Shown here: in pieces, positions 25,503 through 34,507 of the stretch
How the letters are laid out: every line of letters begins with the position of its first letter
Position numbering within the stretch: position 1 is the first letter of the stretch
Origin: CAYMAT01 sp964388495
GTDB taxonomy: Bacteria > Patescibacteriota > Gracilibacteria > Peribacterales > Peribacteraceae
Assembly (NCBI GenBank): GCA_964388495.1
Contig: CAYMAT010000004.1
Span: 1-40,881, forward strand
Length of the DNA stretch: 40,881 bases
Direction of reading: 5' to 3'
Notes under the pieces: generated by a model
What the model saw: only the letters and a program-made list of their open reading frames with translations
The model's database searches: none
Told to the model about the DNA's origin: nothing
Program-made: the position numbers and the translations under genes

Positions 25503-26762
25503 ATGTTCACCGTCAAAACACTCTCTTCCGGACTCCCGGTCCTGGTGGCTCCCAACCAGGGGACCGCTTCCGTCACGGTCATGCTCTTTGCCGGCGCCGG
25601 CAGCAGGTATGAGCGGCAGAACGAGCGCGGTATCAGCCACTTTCTGGAACACATGTTCTTCAAGGGTGGCAACAAGTACCGCAACACCAAGGAGGTGAGT
25701 GCGGCGATTGACGGCATTGGCGGCGACTTCAACGCCTTCACGGGAAAGGAATACGCGGGGTACTACGTGAAGTGCGCAAGCACGCATGCGGAACTGGCCT
25801 GCGACGTATTGAGCGACATGCTCCTGCATGCCACGTTCCCCGCGGAGGAGATCGACAAGGAGCGTGGGGTGATCATTGAGGAGGAAAGGATGTACCAGGA
25901 CACGCCCATGTACCGCGCGGGGTGGGATTTTGAGGAACTCCTCTACGGCAACTGCCCTCTGGGCTGGGACACCATCGGTACGGAAGAGCTGATCAACTCC
26001 GTCACGCAGAAGGATTTTCAGCAGCATAAGGACGATCTCTACACCCCGGACAACCTGGTCCTCACGTTTGCGGGAAACATCACGGAAAAGCGCGCCATGG
26101 AACTGGCAAACGAATTCTTCCTCCCCATCTCCGGCAAAAAAACGCGCTCGTTTGAGCCGCTCGGAGGTTACGGAGACAAGCGCGTGTTCCTCCGCACCAA
26201 GCAGACGGAGCAGGCTCATCTGGTTCTGGGAACGCCGGGCCTCTCCGCTGTCGACAAGGACCACTACGCCATGAAAGTCCTCTCCGTGATTCTGGGCGGC
26301 AACATGAGCTCGCGCATGTTCCTCAATATCCGCGAGGCCAAGGGGCTCTGTTATTACATCGCAACCGAACTGGATAACTATCTGGATGGCGGCTCCATCT
26401 CCACGCGTGCCGGCGTGGACCAGTCCCGCCTGCACGAGGCTATCACCAGCATCCGCAAGGAGTACGAGATCTGCGCCAAAGACGGAGTGACGGAGGATGA
26501 GATCGTGCGTGCGAAGGATTACCTGAAGGGCAAGATCACCTTGTCGCTGGAAGACAGCGAGGAGCGCGCGCATTTCTACGGCAAGCAGCAGCTTCTGTAC
26601 CCCAAAACCCGTTCGGTAGAGGAGTATTTTGCGGAGATCGACAAGGTCACCAAGAACCAGATCAACGATCTGGCCAAGCGCACGCTCCGCCAGGAGGAGC
26701 TGCGTTTGGTGGTCATTGGCAAAGAGCAGGATGGCGGGGCGCTAGAATCGTTGATTTGTTAA
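25503..26762 (+). CDS. M16 family zinc peptidase (processing peptidase-like)
   Basis: 419 residues. The inverted zinc motif HFLEH (His46, Glu49, His50) is intact, with the third ligand expected in the RGVIIEE segment about 76 residues later. The C-terminal half carries REAKGLCYYI and the GGSISTRAGV region, matching the R/Y substrate-binding half of M16B proteins such as PqqL/YmxG and the mitochondrial processing peptidase. These act as two-domain chambers that cut oligopeptides. No signal peptide, so it is cytoplasmic. The upstream in-frame start at 25431 adds residues without homology, and TACACT at 7 nt supports ATG 25503. Confidence 0.93.
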   Translation: MFTVKTLSSGLPVLVAPNQGTASVTVMLFAGAGSRYERQNERGISHFLEHMFFKGGNKYRNTKEVSAAIDGIGGDFNAFTGKEYAGYYVKCASTHAELACDVLSDMLLHATFPAEEIDKERGVIIEEERMYQDTPMYRAGWDFEELLYGNCPLGWDTIGTEELINSVTQKDFQQHKDDLYTPDNLVLTFAGNITEKRAMELANEFFLPISGKKTRSFEPLGGYGDKRVFLRTKQTEQAHLVLGTPGLSAVDKDHYAMKVLSVILGGNMSSRMFLNIREAKGLCYYIATELDNYLDGGSISTRAGVDQSRLHEAITSIRKEYEICAKDGVTEDEIVRAKDYLKGKITLSLEDSEERAHFYGKQQLLYPKTRSVEEYFAEIDKVTKNQINDLAKRTLRQEELRLVVIGKEQDGGALESLIC

Positions 26763-26776
26763 TTGGGAATATGCTT

Positions 26777-26799
26777 GTTAATTTGAAAAACGAATTAAC
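26777..26799. terminator. AT-rich hairpin after the M16 gene, possible terminator
   Basis: GTTAATTTG and CGAATTAAC form a 9-bp stem with one T-G pair around AAAAA. A T-run follows only 12 nt later (26811-26817), so termination is uncertain. The right arm also carries TTAACG (26795-26800), a -35-like hexamer 18 nt before the rmlB -10. Confidence 0.4.
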
Positions 26800-26818
26800 G
26801 AATGAATGATTTTTTTCG

Positions 26819-26824
26819 TATACT
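26819..26824 (+). promoter_or_regulatory. -10 element TATACT of rmlB
   Basis: TATACT ends 6 nt before the rmlB ATG; TTAACG lies 18 nt upstream as a possible -35. Confidence 0.6.
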
Positions 26825-26830
26825 CATGCC

Positions 26831-27808
26831 ATGAATCTTCTCGTTACCGGTGCCGCAGGCTTCATAGGTTCGCACTTCGTGCTGCGGCATAAGGAGCTGT
26901 ATCCCGATGACACCATCGTGGTCTTGGACAGCCTTAACTACGCGGCGGACAAGAAGTTTTTGGATCCCGTCATCAACCGCATCCGTTTTGTGCAGGGGGA
27001 CATCGCGGACATCGAGCTCGTGTCACAGCTTGTGTTGCGTTACGAGATTGAGGCGATCGTGAACTTTGCGGCCGAGACGCACGTGGACCGCAGCATCAAG
27101 AGCTCCGTCGCATTCATCCACAGCAATATCATCGGGGTGCAGAGTCTCATCGAGGTCTGCCGCGCCAGTCCCTCGCTCAAGCTGCTTCATATCTCCACGG
27201 ACGAAGTTCATGGCGACGTGACGGACGACGAACCTGCCCGCACCGTCCGTGACCCCCTCCTCCCCAGCTCCCCGTACGCGGCGTCCAAGGGTGCGGGGGA
27301 GCTCCTAATCCTGGCCGCAATGCGCACGTACAAGATCCGCGCGGCCATCACGCGCTGTACCAACAACTACGGTCCGCATCAGGACAGCGAAAAATTCATT
27401 CCCGTGGTCATCAGAAACGCGCTTTTGGGCAAGTCCATTCCCATCTACGGTACGGGCAAAAACAAGCGCGACTGGCTGTACGTGACGGATCATACGGACG
27501 GTATAGAAGCCGTGCTGCACGCGGACTCCGCGTTTTCCGGAGCGGCGGACAAAGCCCGCAGTCACGGGTTGGACCACATCTTCCAGATCTCCGCGGACCA
27601 GGAGCGCCAGAACATCGAGATCGTCAAAACCGTCCTCAAGATCCTGGGCAAACCGGAGTCCCTCATCACGTACGTGGAGGACCGCCCGGGTCATGACTGG
27701 CGCTATGCGCTCGATTCCAGCTCCACCAGGGCGCTGGGGTGGGCCCCCAAAGTCACCTTTGAAGAAGGGATCAGGAAAACGATCGAGTGGTACCGTAACC
27801 GACCGTAG
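26831..27808 (+). CDS. rmlB: dTDP-glucose 4,6-dehydratase
   Basis: 325 residues, extended SDR family. Converts dTDP-glucose to dTDP-4-keto-6-deoxyglucose with a bound NAD. Seen: Rossmann loop GAAGFIGS (residues 7-14), NFAAETHVDRS, catalytic Thr123-Asp124-Glu125 in ISTDEVHG, Tyr149 and Lys153 in the YAASK motif, RCTNNYGPHQ, EKFIP and the sugar-binding YGTGKNKRDWLYV. The usual STDEVYG reads STDEVHG. The product of RmlA at the other end of the window is its substrate. The small gene after it starts 1 nt beyond the stop, so the two form an operon. Confidence 0.94.
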   Translation: MNLLVTGAAGFIGSHFVLRHKELYPDDTIVVLDSLNYAADKKFLDPVINRIRFVQGDIADIELVSQLVLRYEIEAIVNFAAETHVDRSIKSSVAFIHSNIIGVQSLIEVCRASPSLKLLHISTDEVHGDVTDDEPARTVRDPLLPSSPYAASKGAGELLILAAMRTYKIRAAITRCTNNYGPHQDSEKFIPVVIRNALLGKSIPIYGTGKNKRDWLYVTDHTDGIEAVLHADSAFSGAADKARSHGLDHIFQISADQERQNIEIVKTVLKILGKPESLITYVEDRPGHDWRYALDSSSTRALGWAPKVTFEEGIRKTIEWYRNRP

Positions 27809-27809
27809 T

Positions 27810-28085
27810 ATGCTTTCAGAAAAAGTCAGTACGCCAGAACTCCGTGTAGGCAATCGTATCCAACAACCACCTTCGGATGTTTATCCCGCGGGGGTGGTTT
27901 TCTTCATTGACCGAATCCTGGGGCCCAGCGTTTCACGCATGACACATCCTCTGACGGGGCTGACCAGTGAGGTAGAGCTGCATAATGTGATGCTTACGGC
28001 CGAGAATGGCAAAACGGGTGCTATAGCTTCTATGTGTGATTTAGCGCGTAAAATCCGCGAGGGAACGTATAAGCTTCTCAGCTGA
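27810..28085 (+). CDS. Hypothetical protein, 91 residues
   Basis: Not recognised. Begins MLSEKVSTPELRVGNRIQQ, has a hydrophobic strand GVVFFIDRILG that is too short for a membrane helix, a middle segment EVELHNVMLTAENGKTGA and an amphipathic C-terminal helix DLARKIREGTYKLLS. The ATG lies 1 nt after the rmlB stop and no -10 lies at the usual distance, so it is probably translated from the rmlB message. An upstream in-frame start inside rmlB is unlikely. Base composition is slightly more AT-rich than that of its neighbours. Confidence 0.6.
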   Translation: MLSEKVSTPELRVGNRIQQPPSDVYPAGVVFFIDRILGPSVSRMTHPLTGLTSEVELHNVMLTAENGKTGAIASMCDLARKIREGTYKLLS

Positions 28086-28104
28086 AAAACCGCGTACATA
28101 GCTG

Positions 28105-28110
28105 TAGAAT
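28105..28110 (+). promoter_or_regulatory. -10 element TAGAAT of the GT4 operon
   Basis: TAGAAT ends 7 nt before GTG 28118. An ATG at 28109 overlaps the hexamer and is therefore not preferred as the start. Confidence 0.5.
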
Positions 28111-28117
28111 GCGGGAT

Positions 28118-29212
28118 GTGAAGATTATCCTTGCCACCGGCATTTACCCTCCCGATATCGGCGGACCCGCCACCTACGTGAAGGCGCTGTCTGAGCGGTT
28201 GCGCGGTGCGGGTCATGATGTCTTTGTCATCACGTATGGCAATGCGGAACCCGGTGACGAGCACGTGGCGCGCGTGTCGCGCACGGGATTCTTTTTTGTG
28301 CGCTGGATGCGCTATGCCAGGGCGCTCAAGGAGCAGGGGAAGAATGCCGATGTCGTGTACTGCTTCTCCTCTGTCAGCTGCGGGTTTCCGCTCATCCTTT
28401 CCGGTCTCCGCGGCCCCAAGCGCGTGCTGCGTTTGGGAGGGGATTTTGCCTGGGAGCGCTACACGGACCGCGGAGGCCGCCGGACGCTGCGGCAGTTCTA
28501 TTCCTCCCGCGCTCCTCTGGCGGTATTGGGGCGCATGGTGCTGCGCGCGGTTTTCCTGGCTTTTGATTACATCGTCTTTTCCACCGCTTTCCAGCGGGAT
28601 TTGTACCGCAGGACCTACCGGCTGCCGCGTCACACGGTGATTGAGAACGCCCTTCCCGTTTCCGGGGCACCGGTTTTGCACGGTAAGCATGATCCCCTCA
28701 AGGTGCTCTTTGTGGGGCGCTTCGTCCGCTTCAAAAACCTGGAAAAACTGGTGCATGCCGTCTCCCGTATCCCCCTGGCCACACTCACGTTGGTGGGAAG
28801 CGGTCCCGTGCGTGAAGAGATCATCACTTTGGGGCGCACGCTGCAGCTCCAGGGGCGCATCAGCACGCTGCCCCCCATGGGCGGCGAAGAGCTGGCCCGC
28901 ATGTTTCACGACCATGATGTGCTGATCCTGCCGTCGCTTACGGAAATCAGCCCCAATGTGGCACTGGAGGGCAGGGCAAACGGTATTCCCGTCCTCCTGA
29001 CAGAGGAACACGGTCTCAGCAGCCAGCTTTCCGCGGGCATGTGGGTGCGTTCCATGGCCAGTATCACGGAGATTACCAAGGCCATCCTGGAGATCGATCA
29101 TTGCTATGCAGCGGCGGCGGAGGCGGCGGCCAAGCCTGTGGCCATTACGCGCGGGTGGGAAGAGGTAACCGAGGATCATCTGGCTCTGTTCGGTAAAATG
29201 CTCGGAACATGA
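28118..29212 (+). CDS. GT4 family glycosyltransferase
   Basis: 364 residues, starting with GTG. The N-terminus IILATGIYPPDIGGPATYV is the classic GT4 acceptor-side glycine loop. Next come RLGGDFAWERY and, in the donor half, VLFVGRFVRFKNLEKLVHA, LTLVGSGPVREE and LPSLTEISPNVALEGRA with the E-x7-E pattern. Adds a hexose from a nucleotide sugar during surface glycan assembly; specificity unknown. First of three GT4 genes whose stop and start codons overlap as ATGA, implying translational coupling. Confidence 0.92.
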   Translation: MKIILATGIYPPDIGGPATYVKALSERLRGAGHDVFVITYGNAEPGDEHVARVSRTGFFFVRWMRYARALKEQGKNADVVYCFSSVSCGFPLILSGLRGPKRVLRLGGDFAWERYTDRGGRRTLRQFYSSRAPLAVLGRMVLRAVFLAFDYIVFSTAFQRDLYRRTYRLPRHTVIENALPVSGAPVLHGKHDPLKVLFVGRFVRFKNLEKLVHAVSRIPLATLTLVGSGPVREEIITLGRTLQLQGRISTLPPMGGEELARMFHDHDVLILPSLTEISPNVALEGRANGIPVLLTEEHGLSSQLSAGMWVRSMASITEITKAILEIDHCYAAAAEAAAKPVAITRGWEEVTEDHLALFGKMLGT

Positions 29213-30327
29213 GCTCTCTTCTCATGATTTCCGGTGACCGCTCCATTCTTCAGGGCAAGAAGGGGGCTTTTTGGTACACCTTGCAGGAACTTCATGCCTA
29301 CTGGGACCGCATCGACATCATCACCCCGCGAGTGAAAGTGGAGGGGGCAGCCGCACACAGTGCCAGTCCCTTTCCGAACGTTTTCTTCCACCCCTCTTCC
29401 AAAGGACTGTGGTACCAACCGTTCTGGATTTCCAAAAAGGGCCACCAGTTGGCAATGGATCGTCAATACGATGTCATGACAATCCATGATTACCCCCCGT
29501 TTTACAACTGTATGGGGGCATATCTGCTTTCCCGGCACAAAAGGATCCCCGCAGTGTCTGAAATTCACCATATCGTGGGCGACCCTGTTCCTTCATCGCT
29601 TACGGAGAGTATCGGGAAATTCCTCTCCAGGATATTTTTCCGGCTGGAATCGCGCTGGATCAGTGCTGTGCGCGTGGTGAATATGTCTGTCCTGTCCAAG
29701 CTTGTTTCCTGGGGAGTGCCGCGCAAGAAAATTTCCATTATCCCCTCGTTCTACCTGGACGCCGCAGTCCTCAAACCCGATCCGGCAATCCAGAAGAAAT
29801 TCGATTTTGTCTTTTGCGCCCGGCTCGTCCGTAACAAAGGCTTGGCGTCGCTCCTTGTTGCGATGAGCGCGTTTCCTTCGGCCACTCTTCTGGTAATGGG
29901 GGACGGTCCAGAACGCCAGCGACTTGAGCGGGAGACAAGACGTCTTGGACTTAAAAATCGTGTTACCTTTACCGGCTGGTTGCCGGATCAGGAGGCTGTG
30001 GTGAAGGCTCTGCAAACCGGAAAAATCTTCGTGATGCCGTCGCTCAGCGAAGGCGGTCCGCGGATCGCGCTGGAGGCCATGGCATGCGGTATGCCGGTTA
30101 TAGCCACGCGCGTGGGTGTGATGCCCGATGTTATAGACGACGGCAGGAACGGCGTTTTGACTAATGGATCCGTCCGCGACCTCATCGCCTGCATGCAGAA
30201 ACTGCTCATGAACCAGCATTTGCGCGACGAGATGGGAAGGCAGGCCAGGGCTGTTCTGGATACGTTCGACAGGGAGAGGCTTGTCCGTGCGTACTCGGAT
30301 TTCCTCAGGCAATCCGCTGCCGCATGA
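29209..30327 (+). CDS. GT4 family glycosyltransferase
   Basis: 372 residues; the ATG overlaps the previous stop by 4 nt. GT-B fold: N-terminal LLMISGDRSILQGKKGAFW, middle AVSEIHHIVGDP, then FVFCARLVRNKGLASLL, LLVMGDGPERQRLE, VTFTGWLPDQEAVV and donor block MPSLSEGGPRIALEAMA followed by ATRVGVMPDVI. Acts in the same glycan pathway as its neighbours. Confidence 0.92.
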   Translation: MSSLLMISGDRSILQGKKGAFWYTLQELHAYWDRIDIITPRVKVEGAAAHSASPFPNVFFHPSSKGLWYQPFWISKKGHQLAMDRQYDVMTIHDYPPFYNCMGAYLLSRHKRIPAVSEIHHIVGDPVPSSLTESIGKFLSRIFFRLESRWISAVRVVNMSVLSKLVSWGVPRKKISIIPSFYLDAAVLKPDPAIQKKFDFVFCARLVRNKGLASLLVAMSAFPSATLLVMGDGPERQRLERETRRLGLKNRVTFTGWLPDQEAVVKALQTGKIFVMPSLSEGGPRIALEAMACGMPVIATRVGVMPDVIDDGRNGVLTNGSVRDLIACMQKLLMNQHLRDEMGRQARAVLDTFDRERLVRAYSDFLRQSAAA

Positions 30328-31337
30328 ACCTCCTGATTGTCACGCAAAGGGTGGATAACCGGGATCCCGTCCTGGGGTTCTTTCACGGCTGGATCAAGGA
30401 GTTTGCGGCCCAGTGCGGACATGTCACGGTCATTGCGCAATGCGTGGGGGGCTATTCGCTCCCGTCCAACGTCACTGTCCTGTCACTCGGCAAGGAGAGA
30501 AATCGGTCCAAGATTCTCCAGGTTCTCTGGTACCGCTGGCTCCTCTTCCGTGAGCGCAAGAACTATGACGCCATCCTGGTGCACATGACTCCCATCTGGG
30601 CTGTTTTGGGCTGGTGGCCCGCTCTCATCGCGCGAAAAAACATGTACCTATGGTACGAGGCGCGCGGGTCCCGCTGGCCGCTCAAAGCAGCCGTCAGGAT
30701 TGTTCGGAAGGTTTTCAGCGCCTCGCCGTACGGTATGCCCATTGCAACGCCCAAGAGCGTGATTATGGGGCATGGCATAGACATCCAGGCATTTTGTCCC
30801 GCCCCCCATCCGCGCGATCCCAAAATGCTCGTCAGCGTGGGCCGCATCACGCGGTCCAAGCATCTGGACCAAATCATCAACGCCTTTCTGGAATTCCCGC
30901 TGGACTACTCCCTGCACCTGGTGGGGGAGGCGCGTACGGAGGAGGACAAGGCTTTCCAGGCCTCTCTGGAGGATGCCCTGGTGCAGTATGGCCTTTCCCA
31001 CAGGGTCCATATCCACCCTGTAACGCAGGTGGAACTCCCGGTCATCCTCCAGACCGCACATCTTTTCCTGCATGCCTCCACCAGCGGTCTGGACAAGGCA
31101 CTCCTGGAGGCCATGGCGTGCGAGTGTCTGGTGCTTTCCAGCAGTCCCGCTTTCCAGGACCTTCTGCCGGAACGATGCCGCACCAGCGTGGAGGGCTTTG
31201 GCCCCGCGGCGCTCAAGCTCTGCGCTCTCTCCGCGGACAGTGAAAGCCAGTTGCGCCGGGAATTGCGCGGAATCATCCAAGAAAAGCATGCCTTACCGGC
31301 GCTCATAATGCGTCTTGTCACGGAAATGCAGGGCTGA
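30324..31337 (+). CDS. GT4 family glycosyltransferase
   Basis: 337 residues; ATGA overlap with the previous gene. N-terminal NLLIVTQRVDNRDPVLGFF replaces the usual glycine-rich loop, as in GT4 members acting on short lipid-linked acceptors. Donor half: MLVSVGRITRSKHLDQII, LHLVGEA, and LFLHASTSGLDKALLEAMA, where the first acidic residue of E-x7-E is replaced (SGLDKALLE), so the donor-site acid is shifted or lost. Activity is likely but the sugar donor could be unusual. Confidence 0.88.
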   Translation: MNLLIVTQRVDNRDPVLGFFHGWIKEFAAQCGHVTVIAQCVGGYSLPSNVTVLSLGKERNRSKILQVLWYRWLLFRERKNYDAILVHMTPIWAVLGWWPALIARKNMYLWYEARGSRWPLKAAVRIVRKVFSASPYGMPIATPKSVIMGHGIDIQAFCPAPHPRDPKMLVSVGRITRSKHLDQIINAFLEFPLDYSLHLVGEARTEEDKAFQASLEDALVQYGLSHRVHIHPVTQVELPVILQTAHLFLHASTSGLDKALLEAMACECLVLSSSPAFQDLLPERCRTSVEGFGPAALKLCALSADSESQLRRELRGIIQEKHALPALIMRLVTEMQG

Positions 31338-31363
31338 GGGTTGGGTTTTACTGCTCTCTCGCG

Positions 31364-31369
31364 TAGTCT
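31364..31369 (+). promoter_or_regulatory. -10 element TAGTCT of the GT2/GT-C pair
   Basis: TAGTCT ends 6 nt before ATG 31376, giving this pair its own transcript start inside the glycosyltransferase run. Confidence 0.5.
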
Positions 31370-31375
31370 TTCGTT

Positions 31376-32089
31376 ATGGGGAATCCCCGCCTCAGCGTCG
31401 TCGTGCCTGCCTATAATGAGGAAGCGACTATCGGCCAAATCATGGACCGTCTGTTTGCCAGCTGCCCTTATGCGCAATGCATATTCGTGGATGACGGCTC
31501 GCAAGACGGAACGCTGGGGATCCTGAAGTCAAAGGCACGCACACAGGATGTGGTGCTCACCAAGCAGAACGGAGGGAAGGGTTCCGCAGTACGCATGGGA
31601 TATGCCCATGCCACGGGTGTCTACACAGTCGTGCAGGACGCCGATCTGGAATACAGCCCGGAGGAGATCACGGGGCTCCTGGAGCTTGCGGAAAAAAACA
31701 ACCTGCCGGCCGTCTTTGGCTCTCGTCGCCTCAAGAGGCAGAAGCAGTTCGCGCACGTGAGCAGTTTTCTGGGCGGAAGCATGCTCACCATCATCTGCAA
31801 TATCCTCTACGGAACGCGCCTGACGGACCAGCCGACATGTTACAAGATGGTCCGTACGGACATCATCCATACATCTCCCATGAAGGAGAACGATTTCCGT
31901 TTTGATCCGGAAGTCACGGTGATGATCATTCGTCGTGGGTACGCCATCGCGGAAGCCCCCATCTCCTACGCCCCGCGCACATTCAAAGAAGGGAAGAAGA
32001 TCGGCGTAAAAGACTGGTTCTTGTGGGTCTGGGTGTTCATCAAGCTCCGATTTGCACCGCCCTCCGCATTTTCGCCCGCCCGCCAATGA
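31376..32089 (+). CDS. GT2 polyprenyl-phosphate sugar synthase (DPM1-like)
   Basis: 237 residues. GT-A fold: LSVVVPAYNEEATIGQIM, IFVDDGSQDGTLGIL, the KQNGGKGSAVRMGYAHATG donor loop and metal-binding VVQDADLEYSPEEI, then FGSRRL and DQPTCYKMVRTD. Typical of enzymes making polyprenyl-phosphate mannose/glucose at the cytoplasmic side. No membrane segments. It overlaps the next gene by 4 nt (ATGA), and that gene is a GT-C enzyme expected to use exactly this kind of donor, so the two form a functional pair. Confidence 0.92.
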   Translation: MGNPRLSVVVPAYNEEATIGQIMDRLFASCPYAQCIFVDDGSQDGTLGILKSKARTQDVVLTKQNGGKGSAVRMGYAHATGVYTVVQDADLEYSPEEITGLLELAEKNNLPAVFGSRRLKRQKQFAHVSSFLGGSMLTIICNILYGTRLTDQPTCYKMVRTDIIHTSPMKENDFRFDPEVTVMIIRRGYAIAEAPISYAPRTFKEGKKIGVKDWFLWVWVFIKLRFAPPSAFSPARQ

Positions 32090-33441
32090 AGCTTTTTTCT
32101 CCATTGCCTCTCCTCTGCGGTGCTGCTGCGGTTCTCTTCATCCTGTGGCTTCCGGGCATCAATTTCCCCGTGGTCAGTGACACGCTGCGCTATGCGGATT
32201 TGGGGAAAAGTCTGTGGACCACGGGGACCTACATGATCGACGGTGTGCCGTATGCCAGCCACCTTCCGTTCCATGGGCTTGTCTCGTATCCGCTCACAGT
32301 CTTGTTTGGCATAGATTTGGGTATGCACTTCTCCACATACCTGGATGGAGTGGCGGTGTTGGTGATGACGTACTTCCTCATGAAAAAAATCAGCGGTCCC
32401 AGGCTTGCGGCGGCAACCACCCTGGCTGTTCTGGTGCATCCGGGATTCATCCTTATGACGCAGCTGGGTTCTGCGGACCTGCTCTTTACCGCACTCAGCC
32501 TTTTCTCCATTTATTGTTATCTACAAGCGGAAAATAAGAAGTTCTGGTATCTCCTCATGGGCCTATCGCTGGGCTGCGCATGCCTCACGCGCTACAACGG
32601 ACTCCCACTTTTCGCGCTGTTTGGTTTGTGGACACTCTTCTTCCGCAGGAAGGACCTCTTCTCTCCGTGGTTTGTGACGGGGTTTCTCCTGGCTGCGGCG
32701 CTTGCCGGGTCGTGGTTTCTCCGTAACGCCCTGGTATTCGGAAACCCTTTTCACAGCGAATACGTGAATGAGCTTTCCAAAGAGGCGCCCAATCCGGCTC
32801 GCCAGTTCTTCCGTAACATCCTCTACTACGCAAACCCCATTCATAACGTTTTCCCCGCACTCTTCCCTTTTGCGGTGTACGGATTGTGGGGGCATGCGCG
32901 GAAAATGGGCTTTGTGGTCTGCGCGATGCTCAGTCTGTGGGTGATTTCCTCCATCTGGTGGGTGGAGGCCATCCGTTTTTTCTTCCCCGGCTATCCGTTC
33001 CTGCTTCTTTTTGCCGTACTAGGCATGCGCGATGCATGGCGGGCTTTCCGGTCACATCGGTTCCTGATCATTGTGGTGTGCGCAGGAGGTATTGCCATGC
33101 AGCTCTTCTCCATGTGCATCTACACCTATGGCGCCTGCAACGCGTTCTTTGACCGTACTGTGGGCATTTTTCCCAAGAATATGGGCCTGACGCCGGAGGG
33201 GTTCTATGCGTGGGGAAAGGCGCGTGACGCGCTGAATGCTTTGGCGGAGAGCGGGGCGCAGGTGATGGTCATGCGTCCCGATGTGGAGCGGCGCCATTAC
33301 CGGAGCGACCTGAAACTGATTCCGGATAACAGGGCGTGCCCCGCCTATTACATTGCCCAGAGGAGGGAAATCGCCGGCCAGACCGTTTTTGAAACCGAAA
33401 GCTGGCCCAAGACATACGTGGTGCGCGTCACGTGCCCCTGA
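32086..33441 (+). CDS. GT-C (PMT_2/GT39-like) membrane glycosyltransferase
   Basis: 451 residues, about ten membrane segments. After the first helix the acidic motif VSDTLRYADLG occupies the catalytic position of GT-C enzymes, followed by MIDGVPYASHLPFHG, and GSADLLFTALSLFSIY marks the second conserved acidic site in the PMT_2 layout. A ~90-residue hydrophilic C-terminus faces outward. It should transfer sugar from polyprenyl phosphate to an extracytoplasmic glycan, lipid or protein. ATGA overlap with the GT2 synthase before it. Convergent with the next gene, 4 nt apart, without a terminator hairpin. Confidence 0.85.
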   Translation: MKLFSPLPLLCGAAAVLFILWLPGINFPVVSDTLRYADLGKSLWTTGTYMIDGVPYASHLPFHGLVSYPLTVLFGIDLGMHFSTYLDGVAVLVMTYFLMKKISGPRLAAATTLAVLVHPGFILMTQLGSADLLFTALSLFSIYCYLQAENKKFWYLLMGLSLGCACLTRYNGLPLFALFGLWTLFFRRKDLFSPWFVTGFLLAAALAGSWFLRNALVFGNPFHSEYVNELSKEAPNPARQFFRNILYYANPIHNVFPALFPFAVYGLWGHARKMGFVVCAMLSLWVISSIWWVEAIRFFFPGYPFLLLFAVLGMRDAWRAFRSHRFLIIVVCAGGIAMQLFSMCIYTYGACNAFFDRTVGIFPKNMGLTPEGFYAWGKARDALNALAESGAQVMVMRPDVERRHYRSDLKLIPDNRACPAYYIAQRREIAGQTVFETESWPKTYVVRVTCP

Positions 33442-33445
33442 TGCG

Positions 33446-34480
33446 TTAGATGGCGCTCAGAAGAAGCGCAGACGCGTGATCCACCCACTGCAGCGACCGG
33501 TTTGGCCCCATGTCCTGCAGGTGTTTTTGGCGCATGTCTTCCAATTGGGTGCGGCTGGGGAGAGAGGGAAGGGGGTAGGACTTTCCCGTGATGGCAATGT
33601 GGCAGTCCTGGATGGTGCGTATACACAGCAAAGCAGCGAATGTCCCGTAGATCACGTTACTGGACCACTGTTTGGGAGTCGCTTTGTCAAAAAAGTCGAG
33701 CGTCTCCTCCGCATTTTTGAAATGACGGAGCAGCATCACCGTTCCGCTCAGCCCCGTGAATGCGGCAATGTAGCGCTCTTCCTCCGATCGCGGCAAAACA
33801 CCGCACCGGTAGCCCTTTCGCAACAGCGTTTCGTTGGCCAGATCACCCGTGTCATAACGGGCGGGTGTCTTTCCTCCTCCCACCGCGGGGTGCGTGTTGC
33901 CGTGCGCTGGTGCCAGCGACAAGTGCTCGCGGTTTACGAAAATATCCCGATTGAAGGCTATGCAATAGCTCCCGCTGGGCGGGTGCCTCTTTCCGTTCAG
34001 GTCAAACTCCCACCACGTGCGTGCATGGAAGCTGAAGCTTGCGGTGTGGGGATCCGATAATTCCTTCTGTACCCTTTCCGCGGCTGCGGGGGAGATGAAG
34101 AAGACGTCGTCGTCGCACAGCCAACCGATGCGTCTGTTGCGCGCGATGCTCCGCAAAAACTCGTCGCTCTTGGTGGATGCGTAGAAATTGAGGAACTTCT
34201 GCACGCGTGCTCCGGGGAAATCCTGCGGGTCCAACTCTCCCGAGCAGTCAAAAATCGTGATGTCCACGCTGTCCCCCAGGTATTTGCGGGCACAGTGGTG
34301 CCACACCCTCATCATGGGGGGCAGGATATTCATGGTGAAGAGCGCGGGTTTGTCCGATGGCGGCAATGCGGGACGGCGTGCGTAATATGCCAGCGTGGGC
34401 AAAGCAGTTTTCCATGCCGTCGTCACGCTGAAGCGTTTGAAGAGCCTCTGCAAAAGAATGTGAGGGGCTGTTTCCGCCAT
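33446..34480 (-). CDS. Putative GT-A-type glycosyltransferase with DDD motif
   Basis: 344 residues. Not a family I can name. The segment RIGWLCDDDVFFISPAAAE places CDDDVF at residues 122-127, like the metal-binding DxD of GT-A enzymes, after a beta-alpha region with DITIFDCSGELDPQDF. Further along are FDLNGKRHPPSGSYCIAFNRDIF and a DTGDLANETLLRKGY segment resembling the acceptor side of such enzymes. The neighbouring genes are all glycosyltransferases, which supports the guess. The start is ATG 34480 with TATCCT 9 nt upstream. A GTG at 34489 would begin 2 nt from that box. Confidence 0.65.
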   Translation of the reverse strand: MAETAPHILLQRLFKRFSVTTAWKTALPTLAYYARRPALPPSDKPALFTMNILPPMMRVWHHCARKYLGDSVDITIFDCSGELDPQDFPGARVQKFLNFYASTKSDEFLRSIARNRRIGWLCDDDVFFISPAAAERVQKELSDPHTASFSFHARTWWEFDLNGKRHPPSGSYCIAFNRDIFVNREHLSLAPAHGNTHPAVGGGKTPARYDTGDLANETLLRKGYRCGVLPRSEEERYIAAFTGLSGTVMLLRHFKNAEETLDFFDKATPKQWSSNVIYGTFAALLCIRTIQDCHIAITGKSYPLPSLPSRTQLEDMRQKHLQDMGPNRSLQWVDHASALLLSAI

Positions 34481-34489
34481 ATCGCTCAC

Positions 34490-34495
34490 AGGATA
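34490..34495 (-). promoter_or_regulatory. -10 element TATCCT of the DDD-motif gene
   Basis: TATCCT on the minus strand, 9 nt from ATG 34480. Confidence 0.45.
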
Positions 34496-34507
34496 GCGCA
34501 GTTTTCT

